DNA of 64,000 nucleotides, from assembly GCA_963792125.1 (NCBI GenBank), contig CAWBVA010000012.1, positions 186,001 to 250,000 on the forward strand. The letters run 5' to 3'. This document shows positions 9,097 through 15,981 of the stretch, piece after piece (position 1 is the stretch's first letter; each line of letters starts with the position of its first letter). This DNA is from Methanocella_A sp963792125. Its GTDB lineage: Archaea; Halobacteriota; Methanocellia; Methanocellales; Methanocellaceae. Under the pieces are notes generated by a model. The model did no database searches. It was not told where the DNA came from and was given only the letters and a program-made list of their open reading frames with translations. A program made the translations under genes and the position numbers.

Positions 9097-9790
9097 ATGA
9101 AGCTGCTTAGCACAGGCATAGTGGGATTGGATGAGTTGTTGAACGGCGGCGTGCCTGAGAAGCACATGATAGCGGTCATCGGCGGCATGGGCACCGGCAA
9201 GACGACCATGGCGTTGCAGTTCCTGATGAACGGCCTGATGAACGGCGAGAAAGCCGTCTACATGAGCCTCGAGGAGCAGGAGTTCGAGATCAAGGAGTCC
9301 GCGAAGCGCCTATGGCTGGGATATTCAGAAGTACATCGACAACGGCAGCTTTGCCCTCATCCGGCTCGACCCTAACGATATCAAGACCACGCTAATGCGC
9401 ATCAAGAACGAGATGCCGGGGCTGATCAAAAAGTTCGGCGCCACACGCCTCGTGATGGACTCGGTCACGCTCTTTGAGATGATGTTCACCGATGAAGCCG
9501 AACGGCGGCTGAACCTGTTCGAGATATTTTCGCTTTTGAAGGACACAGGAGTCACAGCCATGATTACGTCCGAAGCCGACAAGGAATCATTATATGCCAG
9601 TCGGTACGGCCTGGTCGAGTATGTGTCCGACGGTGTGATCATCCTGCGGTACGTGCGGCCCGACGAACTGCGTGACGTGAAACTGGCCGTCGAGGTCGTC
9701 AAGATGCGCCGGCACAAGCACTCCCGCAGCATCAAGCCCTACGACATCACCAACGACGGTCTCGTGGTGCACTCGAATCGAAGTTTCTGA
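9097..9790 (+). CDS. KaiC/RAD55-like ATPase, interrupted by a frameshift
   Basis: A typical KaiC-like protein of ~230 residues spread over two frames. Frame 1 (9097 to about 9309) has STGIVGLDELLNGG and Walker A GGMGTGKTT. Frame 2 (from 9311) continues with YGWDIQKYIDNGSF and has Walker B-like RLVMDSVTLFE and the C-terminal EYVSDGVIIL and AVEVVKMRRHKH strands. Removing one C in the CGCC at 9307-9310 restores the continuous family sequence AKRYGWD. It starts at ATG 9097 one base after the preceding gene, so it is translationally coupled. It is either a sequence error or a recently inactivated gene. The family is certain; whether it is functional depends on the indel. Confidence 0.75.
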
Positions 9791-9819
9791 CGAGGTCAGA
9801 GGTTCTGAGTTTCCTTAGG

Positions 9820-9950
9820 ATACAGAGGGCACAGAGGTTGCACAGAGGTCTGTTAAGAAAAGGCTCACCGAGAGCCATTTTTAAAAAGTCTCTGTGAGCC
9901 CTGTCCTCTGTGCCCTCTGTGATTCCACCACGTAACCTCTGTGGCCTCCC
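9820..9950. repeat. CACAGAGG-type stem-loop element 1
   Basis: The left arm carries repeats of ACAGAGG(G/T) (9822-9848). The right arm carries the complementary CCTCTGTG/CCCTCTGTG words (9903-9945). The loop contains AAGAAAAGGCTCACCGAGAGCC. Similar loops with 'GGCTGA...GAGAGCCCTGTTAT' occur in the elements at 21304 and 38023. It lies in the gap 9791-10204, which otherwise shows only AT-rich promoter-like sequence (TATAATATG near 10091) before the roadblock gene. Confidence 0.7.
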
Positions 9951-10204
9951 TGTTCTACTTTTCGCCGCAATTTAAACGCTGCAAGCCGTACCGGCCGAAT
10001 ATAGCGCTATTATCCGGGCGACAGGGGCGGTACGTATTTTACGCGGAACAACAGGGCATCAGCCAACAATTTTTTATATCTTTAACTAATTATAATATGT
10101 AGGCGGCGCGAAATGTAAAATATTCGCCGCAGTAGAAAGGTTTATTTTATAGCAAAATAATTATAAAATAAAAAGTAACCGGATGGAGGGGGAAAGGCTC
10201 AGCC

Positions 10205-10747
10205 GTGGACGACAATACTTTACCCGGAAAGAGGGGGCAACCAGGCAACTGGAAAAACAACGTGGAGCAGGACCTGCGAAGGCTGCTCGACAGGAATGGC
10301 GTCGTGGGTGCGTTCCTGATATCGAAAAACGGGGAGACCGTAGCACAGGTCTTCCAGGAAGCGTCGAGACATAAGGAGAGCACGACCACACAACTCGTGA
10401 AGAAAATAATCCCCCTCATGATGACCATGAGGAACATGCCACTGCGCCGCACCGTGTTCGAGACGAACGATGGTTCGATAATCTTCTACAACACGGAGAA
10501 CGGCATCGTTGGCTGTATCCTTGACCGGGATTACGATATTATCTCCGTTATGCTTGAGGTGCGCACGGTCGGAGACGTGATCTGCAGCCGCCTGAGCGAC
10601 GGCGGCATGGACAGGCAGAAGCTCGAAGACCTCCTGCGCGAGAACCGAGAGGAGTTCCGCGTGATGAACGCAGAACTGCTCAAGGTGATTGAAAATCACA
10701 TGGGGGCTAAGCTCACCAGAGAACTAATCGAGAGGACAGTAAGGTGA
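10205..10747 (+). CDS. Roadblock/LC7-domain protein
   Basis: 180 residues. Residues ~20-125 show the roadblock/LC7 pattern: NNVEQDLRRLLDRNGVVGAFLISKNGETV, a helix, then a second sheet half with GSIIFYNTENGIVGCILDRDYDIISVML. Roadblock proteins are dimeric regulators of small GTPases and motor complexes; in prokaryotes (MglB type) they control polarity and motility. The C-terminal ~50 residues form a charged helix that may mediate partner binding. The start is GTG 10205 with a GGAGGGG somewhat distant upstream. It lies five bases before a KaiC-like ATPase gene, so the two probably act together. No small GTPase gene is visible, so the KaiC-like ATPase may be the partner; that is inference. Confidence 0.78.
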   Translation: MDDNTLPGKRGQPGNWKNNVEQDLRRLLDRNGVVGAFLISKNGETVAQVFQEASRHKESTTTQLVKKIIPLMMTMRNMPLRRTVFETNDGSIIFYNTENGIVGCILDRDYDIISVMLEVRTVGDVICSRLSDGGMDRQKLEDLLRENREEFRVMNAELLKVIENHMGAKLTRELIERTVR

Positions 10748-10751
10748 AAAA

Positions 10752-11606
10752 ATGAAGAAGCTCAAGACAGGCATATTGGGATTAGACAGTCTCCTCGACG
10801 GAGGCTTCAACGAACATTCGGCGACCATTCTCGTAGGCTCCGCGGGCACGGGCAAGACCACCATGGCCCTGCAATTCCTGCGCAAAGGGCTGGAGACAGG
10901 CAGCGACGCCATCTACATCACGCTCGAAGAGTCACGCTCCCAGATCATGGAAGAAGCCAAAAGCATGGGCTGGGAAGACATCGGCAGCTACATCGACAAG
11001 GGTTCCCTTGTGTTCCTTGAGGCCGGAGGCAAGGACCTCGCCGACTTCATCAAGGAAGAGCTGCCCCAGTTCGTCAGCGAATGGGAAGGCTCGAAGGCAC
11101 GCATCGTCATCGACCCGCTCACGCCCGTGATCTGGGCCCACGACAACAAGTACGAGCAGCGGTCACTGATCTCCGAATTGTTCAAGCAGACCAAGCGCGT
11201 CGGCACGGTATTCAGCACCGTCGAAGAGCATGGCACCACCGGCGAGATGACCGGATCCGAGACCATCATACCCATGTATCTCGCGGACACGGTCGTGCAC
11301 CTGAACGTCCAGGGCATCGGCATGCAGCGGTCGATCAAGATCGGGAAATCGCGGCAGTCATGGCATAGCGACGGCCCGCACCCCTACAGGTTCGTACTCG
11401 GCCTGGGCTTCGTGGTGGACACGAGCGCCATGGACGGCAAGCGTACGGCCAAGCTGGATATTAAACTCAAACAGAAGGCCTTCCAGGAGATTAACTCGGA
11501 ACACATCAAGCGGATCGTCAACCTCCTCGAGACCGCCGACCTCGGCGACATGGAGCCTGAGCGCATCATCAACATGCTCATCGACGACTATAAGGTCCCC
11601 CAATAG
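10752..11606 (+). CDS. KaiC/RAD55-like ATPase
   Basis: 284 residues, an intact single-domain KaiC-like ATPase. It has KTGILGLDSLLDGG, Walker A GSAGTGKTT near residues 28-36, the ITLEES switch segment near 57-62 and Walker B-like RIVIDPLTPVIW near 118. Its C-terminal strands (LADTVVHL, RSIKIGKSRQSWH, PYRFVLGLG) are the substrate/oligomerisation region. It follows the roadblock gene after 4 bases and precedes a zinc-ribbon gene with no gap. Members of this family act as ATP-dependent signalling switches. The target here is unknown, but the pilus operon lies a few kilobases upstream. Confidence 0.85.
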   Translation: MKKLKTGILGLDSLLDGGFNEHSATILVGSAGTGKTTMALQFLRKGLETGSDAIYITLEESRSQIMEEAKSMGWEDIGSYIDKGSLVFLEAGGKDLADFIKEELPQFVSEWEGSKARIVIDPLTPVIWAHDNKYEQRSLISELFKQTKRVGTVFSTVEEHGTTGEMTGSETIIPMYLADTVVHLNVQGIGMQRSIKIGKSRQSWHSDGPHPYRFVLGLGFVVDTSAMDGKRTAKLDIKLKQKAFQEINSEHIKRIVNLLETADLGDMEPERIINMLIDDYKVPQ

Positions 11607-11825
11607 GTGGTCGCTATTCGCCAGGAAGCGACTGAAGTCTCCGGCTATCTTTCGTCAGGTGCGAGAGCCCTGTGCAGGAAGTGCTGCAGCGACAGGATAA
11701 AGGTGGTCTACTTCGAGAAGGAAGGCAAGAAGTTCGCCGTCTGCGAGGCCTGCGGGAACGTCCAGAGCATCGGCGCCAGCCTGCAGGACCGCTACAGCAA
11801 GTGGAAACAGTATAAAGAGTTTTGA
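11607..11825 (+). CDS. Small zinc-ribbon protein
   Basis: 72 residues with two CxxC knuckles: CRKCC near residues 23-27 and CEACG near 46-50, separated by beta-forming residues (IKVVYFEKEGKKFAV). This is a simple zinc ribbon. The start is GTG 11607, immediately after the stop codon of the KaiC-like gene, so it is probably translationally coupled. It may be an accessory factor of the KaiC/roadblock group. The last codons and stop lie inside the left inverted repeat that begins near 11814, so the repeat supplies the gene's end. Confidence 0.6.
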   Translation: MVAIRQEATEVSGYLSSGARALCRKCCSDRIKVVYFEKEGKKFAVCEACGNVQSIGASLQDRYSKWKQYKEF

Positions 11826-11956
11826 GGGGCTCCCGGGGGCTTTTTCAAAAGCCTCCTGGGTCTCGACACCTGAACATGTGCCGAAGGCACCATTTAAAGG
11901 ATCGTTTTTGAAGGGGTGCAAGGGGGAACTTTTTCCCAAAAAGTTCCCCCTGTACA
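11814..11956. repeat. Left ~140-base inverted repeat (pairs with 12534-12675)
   Basis: This segment is near-identical to the reverse complement of 12534-12675, with shared words GAGGGGCTCCCGGGGGCTTT, TCGACACC, CATGTGCCGAAGGCACCAT, GGATCGTTTTTGAA and GGTGCAAGGGGG. It holds its own perfect 13-base hairpin: GGGGGAACTTTTT at 11922-11934, CCC loop, AAAAAGTTCCCCC at 11938-11950. It overlaps the end of the zinc-ribbon gene. It may work as a bidirectional terminator, a recombination arm, or the end of a small mobile element. Confidence 0.75.
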
Positions 11957-12009
11957 CCTTGCCTTTAAACGTTTTTAAACAAACCGTCCTGAACTCTATC
12001 CCTGTTATG

Positions 12010-12138
12010 CTGTGATGAAGGAGACCAGACGCTCACACCGAAGGCGTCGGTGTAACTGCAGCAGAAACAGGCCGGTTCACCCGTCAGCCTGTCACCGCAG
12101 GCGATTATCAGGCATAAGCGCCTGCTTTTATTTTCCTG
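12010..12138 (+). ncRNA. Candidate structured RNA 1: three hairpins and a U-run
   Basis: There is no coding frame here. The plus strand forms three successive perfect hairpins. ACACCGA (12035-12041) pairs with TCGGTGT (12047-12053). ACAGGC (12067-12072) pairs with GCCTGT (12087-12092). GCAGGCG (12097-12103) pairs with CGCCTGC (12119-12125), directly followed by TTTTATTTTCC as in a terminator. A second pairing, GACGC (12028-12032) with GCGTC (12044-12048), would exclude the first hairpin, so a switch is possible. A weak TATA-like TTTTTAAA lies near 11982, about 25 bases before the proposed start. It matches no RNA family I can name. Confidence 0.45.
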
Positions 12139-12248
12139 TTACATTAAATTAAAAGGTAGAAACTTTTTTTCCAATATAGCATGGTTCACTATAACATTTA
12201 CATTTTAACACATGTACATTTCCGTTATATTCACTTGGTTAGATAAAC

Positions 12249-12257
12249 TTTATATAT
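12249..12257 (+). promoter_or_regulatory. TATA box of candidate RNA 2
   Basis: TTTATATAT lies about 25 bases before 12277, where a compact structured sequence without an ORF begins. It is in an AT-rich stretch (12140-12270) otherwise empty of features. Confidence 0.45.
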
Positions 12258-12275
12258 GAATTAGTATTACAATGT

Positions 12276-12387
12276 ATTGCCCGTGGAGTTAACCCTGCGG
12301 GACAGTTGTGCTACAAGGCAAAGATATCACCAAAAACGAAAAACGCTTAAGGGCCGGAGCGTTAACCCCAGGCGCCGGCCCTGTTTT
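12276..12387 (+). ncRNA. Candidate structured RNA 2 with H-type pseudoknot
   Basis: The 5' part closes as TTGCC (12277-12281) with GGCAA (12317-12321) around an inner CCCG/CGGG stem. The 3' part has the order of an H-type pseudoknot: AACGCT (12342-12347), TAA, GGGCCGG (12351-12357), AGCGTT (12358-12363) pairing back with AACGCT, an 11-base loop, then CCGGCCC (12375-12381) pairing with GGGCCGG, then TGTTTTCC. The stems are perfect (6 and 7 pairs) and the loop lengths are sterically sensible. The word GTTAACCC occurs in both halves. No ORF follows on this strand before the repeat at 12534, so a free RNA is more likely than a riboswitch. Confidence 0.45.
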
Positions 12388-12533
12388 CCGTCATACGCGG
12401 CGATCGCCGATCCCGTCTATGAGACCGAAGCACAAACCCCCGGATGCGAGGGAAAGTATCACATACACCTCCCAGGCCCTCGCATCACAACTTTTTTCCA
12501 TAAATCTTATCAAAAGCAGCTAACAGGCAAAGC

Positions 12534-12675
12534 GTACAGGGAGAACTTTTTGGGAAAAAGTCCCCCCTTGCACCCTTTCAAAAACGATCCTTAAAATGGT
12601 GCCTTCGGCACATGTGCCGGTGTCGAGACCCAGGAGGCTTTTGAAAAAGCCCCCGGGAGCCCCTCAAAACTTTTA
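12534..12675. repeat. Right ~140-base inverted repeat, abutting tRNA-Val
   Basis: This is the inverted partner of 11814-11956, differing at only a handful of positions. It ends directly at the 3' end of the minus-strand tRNA-Val gene (12676). The flanked interval 11957-12533 contains the two candidate RNAs and no protein gene. A position at a tRNA 3' end fits integration of a small element, but no integrase is present. Confidence 0.72.
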
Positions 12676-12749
12676 TGGGCCCGAAGGGATTCGAACCCCT
12701 GATCCCCGCCGTGTAAAGGCGATGTCATAACCAACTAGACCACAGGCCC
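12676..12749 (-). tRNA. tRNA-Val (anticodon UAC)
   Basis: Read on the minus strand, the gene begins GGGCCTG and ends CGGGCCC plus a discriminator A, giving a seven-pair acceptor stem with one T-G wobble. The D-arm contains TAGTTGGTTATGA and the T-arm GGGGTTCGAATCCCC. The anticodon stem CGCC/GGCG encloses TTTACAC, placing UAC at positions 34-36, which reads valine GUA codons. CCA is not encoded. There is no intron. Confidence 0.95.
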
Positions 12750-12895
12750 GCGGTAACATAAAATGCCTGTGATTCCACTTAAACTTTATGGCTATGCAAT
12801 GAGCACTGTCGAATCGTTTTAGACTGGATACTAATGAAATGTCACGTCTGCCCCTTAGTGCCCTCCGTGCCCTTCGTGCCCTCTGTGTCCAATGT

Positions 12896-13057
12896 CTATT
12901 TATCACACTTCATGCCGAGGGCGTCGGCAATGTTCAGTGCCGCTTCCTCCGGGCTCATGTTCGCTGCCTTGGCCGCTCGCTGCAGGTCATCCATCGAGAT
13001 CAGGTCAGGGTTGTTATGCTTGTCGTTCGGCATGCCGCATCCACAGCTAATACACAT
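12896..13057 (-). CDS. Small Cys-rich protein (CxCGCG motif)
   Basis: 53 residues starting MCISCGCGMPNDKHNNPD and continuing with an amphipathic helix (ISMDDLQRAAKAANMSPEEAALNIADALG) and a terminal Cys. ATG 13057 is preceded by GAGGT eight bases upstream, so I prefer it to the longer frame at 13171. Small archaeal proteins with a CxCGCG N-terminus are widespread and of unknown function. The three clustered Cys suggest metal or thiol chemistry. It is divergent from the SDH-type protease gene. Confidence 0.6.
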   Translation of the reverse strand: MCISCGCGMPNDKHNNPDLISMDDLQRAAKAANMSPEEAALNIADALGMKCDK

Positions 13058-13160
13058 TTTGTCATACCTCTGATCAGTGAATTGACCGTTTGCGGTTATA
13101 AAACGTGCCCGCGGATTTCCGTACGGCATTTTTATCGATATCAATTTATTTAACCTCCGG

Positions 13161-14135
13161 GTGCATATCATCTATGGAGTTGTTACCATTCTGCTTAACG
13201 GGGCAATCGTTCTCCTCCTGGCCCAGGCCGCGACTGGAAACATGGACATCGGTGCGGCTATCGGCAGTGCCATCTCGTTCATCTGGACAATCATCAGCAA
13301 CATATGGATACTGCTGATCATCCTGCTGTTCATCATACCGGTCCTGCAGCGCGGCGCAGTCAACCGGGCCAGGGTACGGATGCTCACGCGGATTTCTCAT
13401 GAGCGCAAGTCCCAGGTGATCACGCTCATCCACCGGCAGGAGACTATTGCCTTTCTGGGGATTCCGCTGTCCCGGTACATCGACATCGACGACAGCGAGG
13501 AAGTCCTGCGGGCTATACGTGCCACGCCCTCGAACGTGCCCATCGACCTGATCGTCCATACGCCGGGCGGCATCGCGCTGGCCGCCACCCAGATCGCGAT
13601 GGCGCTGAAGGCTCATCCGGCGAAGAAGACAGTCATCGTCCCCCACTACGCCATGAGCGGCGGCACGATGATCGCGCTGGCGGCCGATGAGATCCTGATG
13701 GACCCGCACGCGGTGATCGGGCCGGTCGACCCGCAGCTCGCCAACAAGGACGGGCAGTTCGCCGCCGCGTCGATCCTGAAGGCGGTCAGGGAGAAGCCGA
13801 TCGAGAGGATTGGCGACGCGACACTGATGCTGGCCGATGACGCGCGCAAGGCCCAGGAGCAGATGATCGTGTTCGTACGGGAGATCATGAAAGGCCACTG
13901 CGGCGAGCGGAACACGGACAAAATCATCAGCGAGCTGGTCATGGGGAAGTACACCCACGACTACCCGATCTTCCCTGAGATGGCAAAGGAGCTTCTTGGA
14001 GAATGCGTGAAGGTCGGCATCCCGAAGACCGTCTATGAGCTGATGGAGTTCTACCAGATGGCCATGGGTGCGCACCGGCCGGGCGTGGAATACATACCGG
14101 TTGCGCCACCGGGCGGCCCGCAGCAGCGCAGGTAA
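13161..14135 (+). CDS. SDH-type (SppA/ClpP-superfamily) membrane serine protease
   Basis: 324 residues. The N-terminus contains one or two hydrophobic segments (residues ~3-25 and ~36-62). The soluble domain has the ClpP-fold pattern of the serine dehydrogenase proteinase family: IDLIVHTPGGIALAATQI near residue 125-145, the nucleophile Ser in HYAMSGGTMIALAADEI near 170, and the following DPHAVIGPVDPQL. These enzymes are thought to cut membrane or misfolded proteins with a Ser-Lys or Ser-His type centre. The GTG start at 13161 has no clear ribosome-binding site; ATG at 13242 (MDIGAAIGSA) would keep one TM segment. The C-terminus is Pro/Gly-rich. Confidence 0.83.
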   Translation: MHIIYGVVTILLNGAIVLLLAQAATGNMDIGAAIGSAISFIWTIISNIWILLIILLFIIPVLQRGAVNRARVRMLTRISHERKSQVITLIHRQETIAFLGIPLSRYIDIDDSEEVLRAIRATPSNVPIDLIVHTPGGIALAATQIAMALKAHPAKKTVIVPHYAMSGGTMIALAADEILMDPHAVIGPVDPQLANKDGQFAAASILKAVREKPIERIGDATLMLADDARKAQEQMIVFVREIMKGHCGERNTDKIISELVMGKYTHDYPIFPEMAKELLGECVKVGIPKTVYELMEFYQMAMGAHRPGVEYIPVAPPGGPQQRR

Positions 14136-14235
14136 CTCCACACAGTCTCCAACCCATGCATCCGTGCGCGCGCGAGCGGACGCCCGCTGCTTCGACTTTT
14201 TAATTCTTTTTTATTACAGTTTCAGCGCTGGTAAT

Positions 14236-14293
14236 GTAAAGTATACCATACTAAAAGTAAAGCTTTATATACAAAAAGTAAAGTATACTTTAC
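14236..14293 (+). promoter_or_regulatory. Autoregulatory operator and TATA box of the XRE gene
   Basis: A perfect 16-base palindrome GTAAAGTATACTTTAC occupies 14278-14293, four bases before the ATG at 14298. An 11-base match, GTAAAGTATAC, lies at 14236-14246. Between them is a TATA box TTTATATA at 14264-14271, which places the transcription start near 14294, inside the palindrome. This is the classic layout for a small XRE repressor blocking its own promoter. Confidence 0.7.
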
Positions 14294-14297
14294 ATAG

Positions 14298-14489
14298 ATG
14301 ATCAATCGGCTGAAGGAATTCAGGGCCCGGAACGATATGACGCAGGAGGACCTGGCGGCGAAGGTGGGAGTCTCTCGTCAGACTATAGTTGCTATCGAGA
14401 AACAGAAGTACGACCCGTCGCTGTCGCTGGCCTTCAAACTTGCCAGATGTTTCGGGGTAAAAATCGAGGACATCTTCCAGGAGGAATAA
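14298..14489 (+). CDS. XRE-family transcriptional regulator
   Basis: 63 residues, essentially one helix-turn-helix domain: MTQEDLAAKVGVSRQTIVAIEKQKYDPSLSLAFKLARCFG, ending VKIEDIFQEE. This is the compact Cro/C-like architecture. The promoter suggests a leaderless transcript. A perfect palindrome overlies the predicted transcription start, so autoregulation is likely. It is followed one base later by a DUF2178 membrane-protein gene. The XRE/DUF2178 pair is a common prokaryotic arrangement whose trigger is not known. Confidence 0.88.
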   Translation: MINRLKEFRARNDMTQEDLAAKVGVSRQTIVAIEKQKYDPSLSLAFKLARCFGVKIEDIFQEE

Positions 14490-14490
14490 A

Positions 14491-14865
14491 ATGTTGAAAA
14501 CAGAAGAGTCTAAAGTAGCTGTTGTGATAATGATCACATTTGCCGTACTGCTGTTAAGCGGTATTTTCCCGCAGTACGTCCTGTGGATAACGGTCGCGCT
14601 GCTGGTATTGATCGCCGGGCTCGCGGTCTACGCCGCGGTCTCGAAGAGGAAGAAGCGTGACGAGCCGCAGGACGAACGGACGGCTAAATGCTCGCTGATG
14701 GCCAGCCGCAACGGGTTTATCGTGGCCATGGTCCTGCTTGCCTTGATCGCTGGCGCCGTACGTATGGGCGCCCCATACAGACCTGTCGACATGGTACAGA
14801 TCGTATGGGGTCTCGGTATCACGACCTACCTCCTCTCCTACCTTTACTACAAGAGAGTCGCGTAG
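14491..14865 (+). CDS. DUF2178-like membrane protein
   Basis: 124 residues with four hydrophobic segments (about 10-28, 30-50, 72-92, 100-120) and a conserved-looking polar loop KKRDEPQDERTAKCSLMASRNG between the second and third. The 'DER' followed by a helix is typical of DUF2178. ATG 14491 has AGGAGGAA just upstream. It is co-transcribed with the XRE regulator. Molecular role unknown; likely a small membrane sensor or the regulated partner. Confidence 0.72.
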   Translation: MLKTEESKVAVVIMITFAVLLLSGIFPQYVLWITVALLVLIAGLAVYAAVSKRKKRDEPQDERTAKCSLMASRNGFIVAMVLLALIAGAVRMGAPYRPVDMVQIVWGLGITTYLLSYLYYKRVA

Positions 14866-14922
14866 GATCAGTCAGACGTGCATGCGCTATTGCACGGCCT
14901 TCACTTTTTTAAACCATTCCCC

Positions 14923-15264
14923 TTACGACCTGATCATGATCAGCAACATCTTGTACCGTGTGATCGCCTTCAGCGCATGCGGCTTGCCGCCGGGCATGAT
15001 AATGAACTCGCCAGCCTTCACGCGATTGGGTTTGCCCTCTATGGTTATTTCGGCTTCCCCGTCCAGGATGACGACTGTCGCGTCGAAGGGCGCGACATGC
15101 TCGCTAAGGCCCTCGCCTTCGTCAAAAGAGAAAATCGTAATCGTGCCCGTCGCCTTGTTCAGTACCTCGCGGCTGACCACCGATCCGTCCTGGTACTCCA
15201 CAAGCCCGGCCAGGTCGACCGGGCGGCCTATGAGGCTTTCTCCGCCGGATTTCTTAGCTGCCAT
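14923..15264 (-). CDS. Cupin-domain protein
   Basis: 113 residues from ATG 15264, which follows GAGTGA; the frame extends nine codons further without better support. It is a single cupin barrel: motif 1 resembles GLSEHVAPFDATVVILDGEAEITIEG and motif 2 PGGKPHALKAI. Motif 1 has one His and motif 2 one His, so a metal site is plausible but incomplete. Proteins of this type may bind small ligands or act as simple enzymes. It is isolated between DUF2178 and the PEBP gene. Confidence 0.75.
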   Translation of the reverse strand: MAAKKSGGESLIGRPVDLAGLVEYQDGSVVSREVLNKATGTITIFSFDEGEGLSEHVAPFDATVVILDGEAEITIEGKPNRVKAGEFIIMPGGKPHALKAITRYKMLLIMIRS

Positions 15265-15381
15265 AAAATCACTCTGATCTAGTATCGCCACCAGCCCATA
15301 AATAGCTAAGCGCCGTGTGTCGTGGAAAATCTGGAAACGATTTGGCAGACATTTAAATTCCGAGAGTTTCAGCTCAGATCA

Positions 15382-15963
15382 ATGAGAATTGTCATAGCCG
15401 TGGCGTTAGCTGCTCTCATGATTGTGAGCATGGCATACGCACAGCGGCCACCGGCAACAGATAATGCAAAGGTGAGCGAGAACATGATGGAGTCAAAAGT
15501 AAAGCTTTTAGAAGTGACCAGTCCGGCATTCGAGGACAACGATCGAATACCGGTAAGGTACACGGCTGACGGAGACGACATGTCGCCCCCGCTGCGCTGG
15601 CAGGGAGCCCCGGAAGGGGTGGCGGAATATGCGGTCATATGCGAGGACCCCGACGCGCCGGGCGGCATCTTCACCCACTGGGTGATCTACAACATACCTG
15701 CCGGCTATGATCATCTTGACGATGGGATCATGCAGGTCTCGGAACTGGACAACGGCGCGATGCAGGGGAAGAACAGTTTCGGCAAGATCGGCTATGGCGG
15801 GCCGTCCCCACCGAAGGGCAAGCCGCATCATTATATCTTTACGGTATACGAGCTCGACGCGAAACTTGACCTGCCGGCCGAGATTACGAAGGACGAACTG
15901 CGAAAGGCAATGGAAGGGCATATCATATCGCAGGGAAAGCTGACAGGCCTGTACGGCAGGTAA
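15382..15963 (+). CDS. Exported YbhB/YbcL-type PEBP protein
   Basis: 193 residues from ATG 15382. The start is chosen because MRIVIAVALAALMIVSMAYAQ is a signal peptide; the frame extends to GTG 15322 with no such logic. The mature part is a phosphatidylethanolamine-binding-protein fold of the bacterial/archaeal YbhB class: DGDDMSPPLRWQGAP, DPDAPGGIFTHWVIYNIP, GYGGPSPPKGKPHHYIFTVYELD. The ligand pocket residues (D-P-D, H-W, and G-P-P..H-Y) are present. It is probably extracytoplasmic. Function in archaea is unknown. Its 3' end is close to the oppositely oriented zinc-ribbon operon. Confidence 0.82.
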   Translation: MRIVIAVALAALMIVSMAYAQRPPATDNAKVSENMMESKVKLLEVTSPAFEDNDRIPVRYTADGDDMSPPLRWQGAPEGVAEYAVICEDPDAPGGIFTHWVIYNIPAGYDHLDDGIMQVSELDNGAMQGKNSFGKIGYGGPSPPKGKPHHYIFTVYELDAKLDLPAEITKDELRKAMEGHIISQGKLTGLYGR

Positions 15964-15981
15964 AAAGAAATATCAGCCCGG

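Noticed and set aside
12003..12138. C/D-box guide RNA reading of candidate RNA 1
   Set aside because: GTGATGA at 12012-12018 looks like a C box, but no CTGA D box lies at the expected distance on that strand.
12277..12594. 105-codon plus-strand frame across candidate RNA 2
   Set aside because: Runs from structured RNA into the right inverted repeat, has no ribosome-binding site and resembles no protein.
12673..12906. 77-codon minus-strand frame
   Set aside because: It runs through the tRNA-Val gene and has no start site or domain.
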